From JADGGM01 sp035277485 (GTDB taxonomy: Bacteria > Gemmatimonadota > Gemmatimonadetes > Gemmatimonadales > Gemmatimonadaceae): a stretch of 9,410 bases of DNA. A program made the translations under genes and the position numbers. Numbering within the stretch: the first letter of the stretch is position 1; each line of letters opens with the position of its first letter. The stretch is from NCBI GenBank assembly GCA_035277485.1, contig DATEKK010000254.1, positions 1 through 9,410 on the forward strand. The letters are read 5' to 3'. Shown here piece after piece: positions 6,504 to 9,410 of the stretch. A model generated the notes under the pieces. The model had not been told where the DNA came from, ran no database searches, and saw nothing but the letters and a program-made list of their open reading frames with translations.

Positions 6504-7481
6504 ATGCGAGTATTTCTCACGGGAGCGGCAGGACCGCTCGGACGCGCACTCACGGAGGTGTTCCGCGAGCGCGGCGACGCAGTGGTAGGACAGGTTCGCC
6601 GGAGGAGCGGCATTGGTGTACTGCGGAAGTTGGGCGCCGAGCCGGTGATGAGCGATCTCATGCGCGCGCGGCTGTTAGCCGATGCCATGCAGGGATGCGA
6701 TCTCGTCGTGCACGTCGCGCAATTCTTCGACTTCTGGGCACCGCAGGTCTCGACGTTCCATGCGGTGAACGTGTACGGCGCCGAGAACACTCTCGCTGCG
6801 GCACTCGAGGCGCGCGTGCCGCGCGTTGTGTACGTGTCGTCGTCCCTCACGATTGGCGAGCAGCCTGGCTTCTGGGGCACCGAGCGCACCGTCCACCGTG
6901 GCTACACGCACACGGCGTACGAGCGCTCCAAGCTCACCGCCGAACACGCTGTGCTGCGCTATCGCGCCAAGGGCGTCGAAGTGATCGTCGTCAATCCGAG
7001 TCTCATCGTGGCCGCCGGCGACTCCGGCTGGCTCGGCCGGCTCGTCGCCGATTTCGTGACCGGCAAACGTCGCCGCACAGGCGATGCACCGATGGGATGG
7101 ATCTGGGCGCGCGACGCGGCAACCGGCATTGCACTCGCCGCCGAGAAAGGTCACAGCGGCTCGCGCTACATCCTGAACGGCGAGACCATGTCGACGCGTG
7201 AATTCATGACGCGCGTGGCAAAGGTTGCCGGAAAGTCCGCGCCCGGCATCACGCCCAACTGGATCACCACGGCGTCGGCGACGTTCTCCACTGCTGCTGC
7301 TTCGTTGTTCGGCGGACGTCCGCGCGTATCGCTCGACGAAGCGCGCTTTGCGACATCCGGCTTCCGCGTGGATGGCTCGCACGCGTGCGCTGCGCTCGGC
7401 CTCGAGTACACGCCGATGTCGCGCTACCTGCCCAACATCATCACCAGCTACCGCGCGAGCGCGAAGCTCCTCGCCGCGTAA
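6504..7481 (+). CDS. NAD(P)-dependent extended SDR, dihydroflavonol-4-reductase-like epimerase/reductase
   Basis: A 325-residue cytoplasmic oxidoreductase of the extended short-chain dehydrogenase/reductase family. The N-terminus has the Rossmann nucleotide-binding motif TGAAGPLG (residues 6-13). Arg residues after the second strand (VRRRSG, 31-36) suggest NADP(H) preference. SSS at 112-114 and YERSK (Tyr139, Lys143) form the catalytic Ser-Tyr-Lys set. NPSLIVAAGDSG (164-175) is the conserved strand before the substrate domain. The C-terminal part (RPRVSLDEARFATSG, then the ALGLEYTP stretch) matches the dihydroflavonol-reductase and 3-beta-hydroxysteroid-dehydrogenase-like branch. These enzymes reduce or epimerise sugars, sterols or other carbonyls; no substrate can be read from the sequence and the neighbours give no pathway. 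The ATG at 6504 has AGGAG at 6490-6494, nine bases upstream. The length is typical and the frame intact. Confidence 0.88.
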   Translation: MRVFLTGAAGPLGRALTEVFRERGDAVVGQVRRRSGIGVLRKLGAEPVMSDLMRARLLADAMQGCDLVVHVAQFFDFWAPQVSTFHAVNVYGAENTLAAALEARVPRVVYVSSSLTIGEQPGFWGTERTVHRGYTHTAYERSKLTAEHAVLRYRAKGVEVIVVNPSLIVAAGDSGWLGRLVADFVTGKRRRTGDAPMGWIWARDAATGIALAAEKGHSGSRYILNGETMSTREFMTRVAKVAGKSAPGITPNWITTASATFSTAAASLFGGRPRVSLDEARFATSGFRVDGSHACAALGLEYTPMSRYLPNIITSYRASAKLLAA

Positions 7482-7490
7482 CACGTGGCA

Positions 7491-7527
7491 ATCCGATGCG
7501 CGCCGACTCGTTCGGCGCGGATCGGAT
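7491..7527 (+). terminator. Hairpin after the reductase gene, probable terminator
   Basis: The left arm 7491-7506 and right arm 7512-7527 pair over 16 positions with a single G-G mismatch (7498 with 7520) around a five-base loop. It begins nine bases after the TAA of the reductase, which is where a terminator is expected. No T-run follows, as with the hairpin at 2626-2665. Confidence 0.6.
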
Positions 7528-7733
7528 GTCACACTCGCGTGAGCGTCGCCGCGAGTCACTGCATCACGCGCTCGACACTTCGTGCAACACCGCGTTGCAG
7601 TACGCGACGCACGCGCGCGGCAGCATCTGCTGCGCGTCGTTTCACGCGAGCGACACCGTCACGCGCGCTGTTACTCGATGTCTCGTAAATCTTCCATGAT
7701 TGAGCTCGCGTGCGTCGATCGCGAGTGAACGAG
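7528..7733 (+). other. Spacer with further GC-rich stem-loops, no gene seen
   Basis: Between the reductase hairpin and the receiver-like gene I find no credible coding frame. Two more possible stems are visible: ACTCGCG/CGCGAGT around 7534-7557, and GCAGC/GCTGC with a bulged extension around 7610-7640. In DNA this rich in C and G such stems are common, so they may mean nothing. A short frame, ATG at 7696 to TGA at 7728 (ten codons), has no ribosome binding site. Confidence 0.4.
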
Positions 7734-8171
7734 ATGATCGCACTTCGTCGAGGCCGCAGCGTGCAGCTCACACAATCGGAAATCCGACCCCTGTCGCTCG
7801 TACCGCCGTCATTGCCGGCGGTGCGCGCGCTGATTCTGGCCGGCCACGCCGACACCGCTGCGTTGCTGGACGAATTCGTGGTTCGCGCTGGACTCGCTCC
7901 CGTGCATCCGCTCGACGACGAACCCGTCGACCAAGCCATCGCGCGCACGCGTCCGCGCGTCGCGATCGTGGACTTCGATCATCCGTGCGCGATGTCGCAG
8001 CGTTTGCCGGAATGGTTGGGCGCCGTCGGAGCACGCTTGCTGTTGTGCGCGGCGCTGCACCGCAACGCCGAAGCGCGCGACCGCGCGTTGCGCACGGGCT
8101 CGCTCTATTTTCCGCTGCCCATCACGTACCGCGATTTCGATCTCGTGCTGCGCACCGCGCTGTTGCTGTAG
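7734..8171 (+). CDS. Degenerate response-regulator receiver-like protein
   Basis: A 145-residue cytoplasmic protein whose order of strands and helices fits a CheY-type receiver domain. Strand 1 is VRALILAG (about 30-37), strand 3 is RVAIVDFD with a candidate phospho-acceptor Asp80, strand 4 is ARLLLCAA, and the end is SLYFPLPITYRDFDLVL. In a normal receiver an acidic pair follows strand 1, a Thr/Ser ends strand 4, and a Lys sits before Pro in strand 5. Here the acidic pair is GHAD, the Thr position is Cys or Ala, and the Lys position is Leu128 in the FPLP stretch. It is therefore probably not phosphorylated in the usual way and may bind a partner constitutively. No output domain or neighbouring kinase is present. 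I chose the ATG at 7734; a GTG at 7710 in the same frame is possible, and neither has a good ribosome binding site. The fold is recognised by pattern only. Confidence 0.6.
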   Translation: MIALRRGRSVQLTQSEIRPLSLVPPSLPAVRALILAGHADTAALLDEFVVRAGLAPVHPLDDEPVDQAIARTRPRVAIVDFDHPCAMSQRLPEWLGAVGARLLLCAALHRNAEARDRALRTGSLYFPLPITYRDFDLVLRTALLL

Positions 8172-8216
8172 CCGGTGCGCGCCCGCGCGCGGCGCCGTAA
8201 GGCAGTGTGAAACTCC

Positions 8217-8257
8217 GCAATGGGCCGACCGTATGTGAGAGCGACTCGACCCATTGC
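8217..8257 (+). promoter_or_regulatory. Inverted repeat directly before the repeat-protein start
   Basis: GCAATGGG at 8217-8224 pairs perfectly with CCCATTGC at 8250-8257. After one C-A mismatch, three more pairs (8226-8228 with 8246-8248) extend the stem, leaving a 17-base loop. The element ends seven bases before the ATG at 8264, where a ribosome binding site should be; the sequence there is CTCCC, the opposite of a Shine-Dalgarno. This may be a regulated leader structure or an operator. Confidence 0.4.
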
Positions 8258-8263
8258 CCTCCC

Positions 8264-9410
8264 ATGCGATTTTCGTTCGTCAGCCCACGTCATCGCGCGG
8301 CATGCGCGACCGTCCTCGTCCTCGCGCTCGCCGCGCGCATCACGCCGGCCACCGCGCAGAGCAAAGCCACCGCAGACACATCGCACACCGCGGTGGACAC
8401 GACGCATGACGGCGCGCTGCACCTCACGGTGCACGACGTCGGCATCGCGATCGGCAATGCGCGCTACGTCGACGGCATCCGCCTCAATTATCGGGACAGC
8501 GGACACTACGTCGTTCATGGCTTGAACGCGACAGTTTGGTCGCCATACGAGCATAGCGACGGTCTGGTGCGAGGCATCGCGCTCGGCGTACCGGTTACGG
8601 GAGCACGACAAATCGATGGGCTCGGGTTGGGGTTGGGCGTGGGCGCCGATGACGACATGACGGGTGTGGCCTTGGGGGCGCTGGGCGTCGGTGCCGGGAA
8701 ATCGATTCGCGGCATCATCATCGGCGGCTTGGGCGCTGGATCCGGGAATGATGTGAAAGGCCTTGCGATCGGAGGTCTGGGCGTCGGCGCCGGCCAAGAT
8801 GTGAAGGGCATCATCGCCGGTGGGCTGGGTGTCGGCGCCGGGCACGACCTCACAGGCGCGAGTCTGGCTGGCTTGGGTACGGGCGCGGGGAATCGGGTGC
8901 GCGGGCTCAGCGTCGCGGGGCTGGGCGTGGGCGCCGGTGAGAGCCTGGTGGGCGTGTCGGTGGCGGGTCTTGGCGTGGGGGCCGGGCAGAGCGTGCATGG
9001 TCTGACACTGGCCGGCATCGGCGTGGGTGCCGGTGACAACGTTGTCGGCATCACGTTCGCCGGACTCGGAGTGGGTGCAGGTGACCGCGTCCGCGGCCTT
9101 ACCGTAGCCGGCGTCGCTGTGGGCGCCGGCGGGTCGATCGAGGGGATCACCATCGCCGGGTTGGCGGCCGGGGCGCCCACGCTGCGCGGTTTCGTCGCGA
9201 GTCCGGTCGCGGGCGGCGAGCACGTCACCGGTGTGCTGCTCGCACCGGCGTGGGTTCGCATCGCGCGCGAGGGATCGTTCACCGGATTCGCGGCGAGCGC
9301 ATTCAACCAGGTGAAAGGCACGCAGCACGGGCTCACGCTCGGCATCTTCAACTTCGCGCACGAGCTGCACGGTGTGCAGATCGGCGTTCTCAACTATGCG
9401 GGCAACAACA
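8264..9410 (+). CDS. Exported glycine-rich 16-residue-repeat protein, LA_2272-like surface repeat, 3' end outside the window
   Basis: An open frame of 382 codons that leaves the window without a stop. Residues 1-31 are a signal peptide (RHR-rich start, ATVLVLALAA core, cleavage after ATA). Residues 50-100 are a short non-repeated domain. From 103 on the protein is built of about 18 short coils, each starting with x-G-hydrophobic-x-hydrophobic. Ten consecutive coils (133-292) are exactly 16 residues long, with consensus xGxxxAGLGVGAGxxV; those before and after are 14 to 18. The last coils (HGLTLGIFNFAHEL, HGVQIGVLNYAGNN) look like LA_2272-type surface repeats known from Leptospira, by memory of the pattern. 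I infer a beta-solenoid at the cell surface; the function is unknown. The ATG at 8264 lacks a ribosome binding site. A GTG at 8207, in frame and preceded by AAGG, would add 19 residues but spoil the signal peptide. Long minus-strand frames over this region are shadows. Confidence 0.8.
   Translation, partial: MRFSFVSPRHRAACATVLVLALAARITPATAQSKATADTSHTAVDTTHDGALHLTVHDVGIAIGNARYVDGIRLNYRDSGHYVVHGLNATVWSPYEHSDGLVRGIALGVPVTGARQIDGLGLGLGVGADDDMTGVALGALGVGAGKSIRGIIIGGLGAGSGNDVKGLAIGGLGVGAGQDVKGIIAGGLGVGAGHDLTGASLAGLGTGAGNRVRGLSVAGLGVGAGESLVGVSVAGLGVGAGQSVHGLTLAGIGVGAGDNVVGITFAGLGVGAGDRVRGLTVAGVAVGAGGSIEGITIAGLAAGAPTLRGFVASPVAGGEHVTGVLLAPAWVRIAREGSFTGFAASAFNQVKGTQHGLTLGIFNFAHELHGVQIGVLNYAGNN
8633..9160 (+). 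repeat. Eleven tandem 48-bp units encoding the LGVGAG coils
   Basis: Eleven units of exactly 48 bases (residues 124-299 of the repeat protein), each beginning L/I/V-G-x-G-A-G or a close variant, without any insertion or deletion. The glycines are fixed while their third bases vary freely and the residues at positions 7-10 of each unit vary most (KSIR, NDVK, QDVK, HDLT, NRVR, ESLV and so on). This pattern shows selection on the protein repeat over time and not a recent DNA duplication. The variable residues probably form the turn exposed on one edge of the solenoid. Confidence 0.85.

Noticed and set aside
7696..7728. Ten-codon frame that could be a leader peptide before the receiver-like gene
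   Set aside because: No ribosome binding site and no run of regulatory codons; such short frames are frequent by chance.
8105..9370. Long minus-strand open frames (to 421 residues; also 8515-9393) rich in ADAQ or APTPSPA repeats
   Set aside because: They are antisense readings of the 48-base repeat in the plus-strand gene. The plus-strand frame has a signal peptide, a coherent 16-residue repeat and a recognisable C-terminal pattern; the minus-strand frames have none.

Overview
The window is a high-GC stretch, probably about 65% G+C by eye. It comes from a bacterium with an outer membrane: one gene encodes a small beta-barrel with a C-terminal Phe, and three further products carry export signals. 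The gene set (a DUF4384-type secreted protein with a low-complexity tail, a Yip1 membrane protein, a very long M14 carboxypeptidase-like protein, a dihydroflavonol-reductase-like SDR) and an over-represented GTTAGGC heptamer suggest Gemmatimonadota or a similar soil phylum. That is a guess from style, not a demonstrated assignment. No tRNA, rRNA, CRISPR array, transposase or phage gene was seen.

Layout: (1) 11-1597, minus strand, secreted DUF4384-type protein with an aromatic-rich middle and a Pro-Arg-Met repeat / polyglycine / HHHR tail. (2) 1598-2009, divergent intergenic region. (3) 2010-2612, plus strand, Yip1-family five-helix membrane protein. (4) 2626-2665, strong hairpin between convergent genes. 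(5) 2678-3337, minus strand, outer-membrane beta-barrel protein. (6) 3506-6409, minus strand, exported M14 metallopeptidase-like protein with a C-terminal glutaminase-like domain. (7) 6410-6503, a short divergent promoter region. (8) 6504-7481, plus strand, extended SDR reductase/epimerase, closed by a hairpin. (9) 7734-8171, plus strand, a degenerate response-regulator receiver-like protein. (10) 8264 to the window end, plus strand, an exported glycine-rich 16-residue-repeat protein with no stop inside the window.

No clear multi-gene pathway is visible. Most genes are separated by spacers of about 90-410 bases and face alternating directions, so they are probably mostly single transcription units. 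The common theme is the envelope: four of the seven products are predicted to be exported and a fifth is an integral membrane protein. The least ordinary gene is the last one. It reads as a beta-solenoid of about 18 short coils whose C-terminal coils resemble the LA_2272-type surface repeats of Leptospira. It has a stem-loop instead of a clear ribosome binding site just before its ATG. A second observation is a HIP1-like iterated heptamer, GTTAGGC, found eight times in the first half of the window and never in the second.
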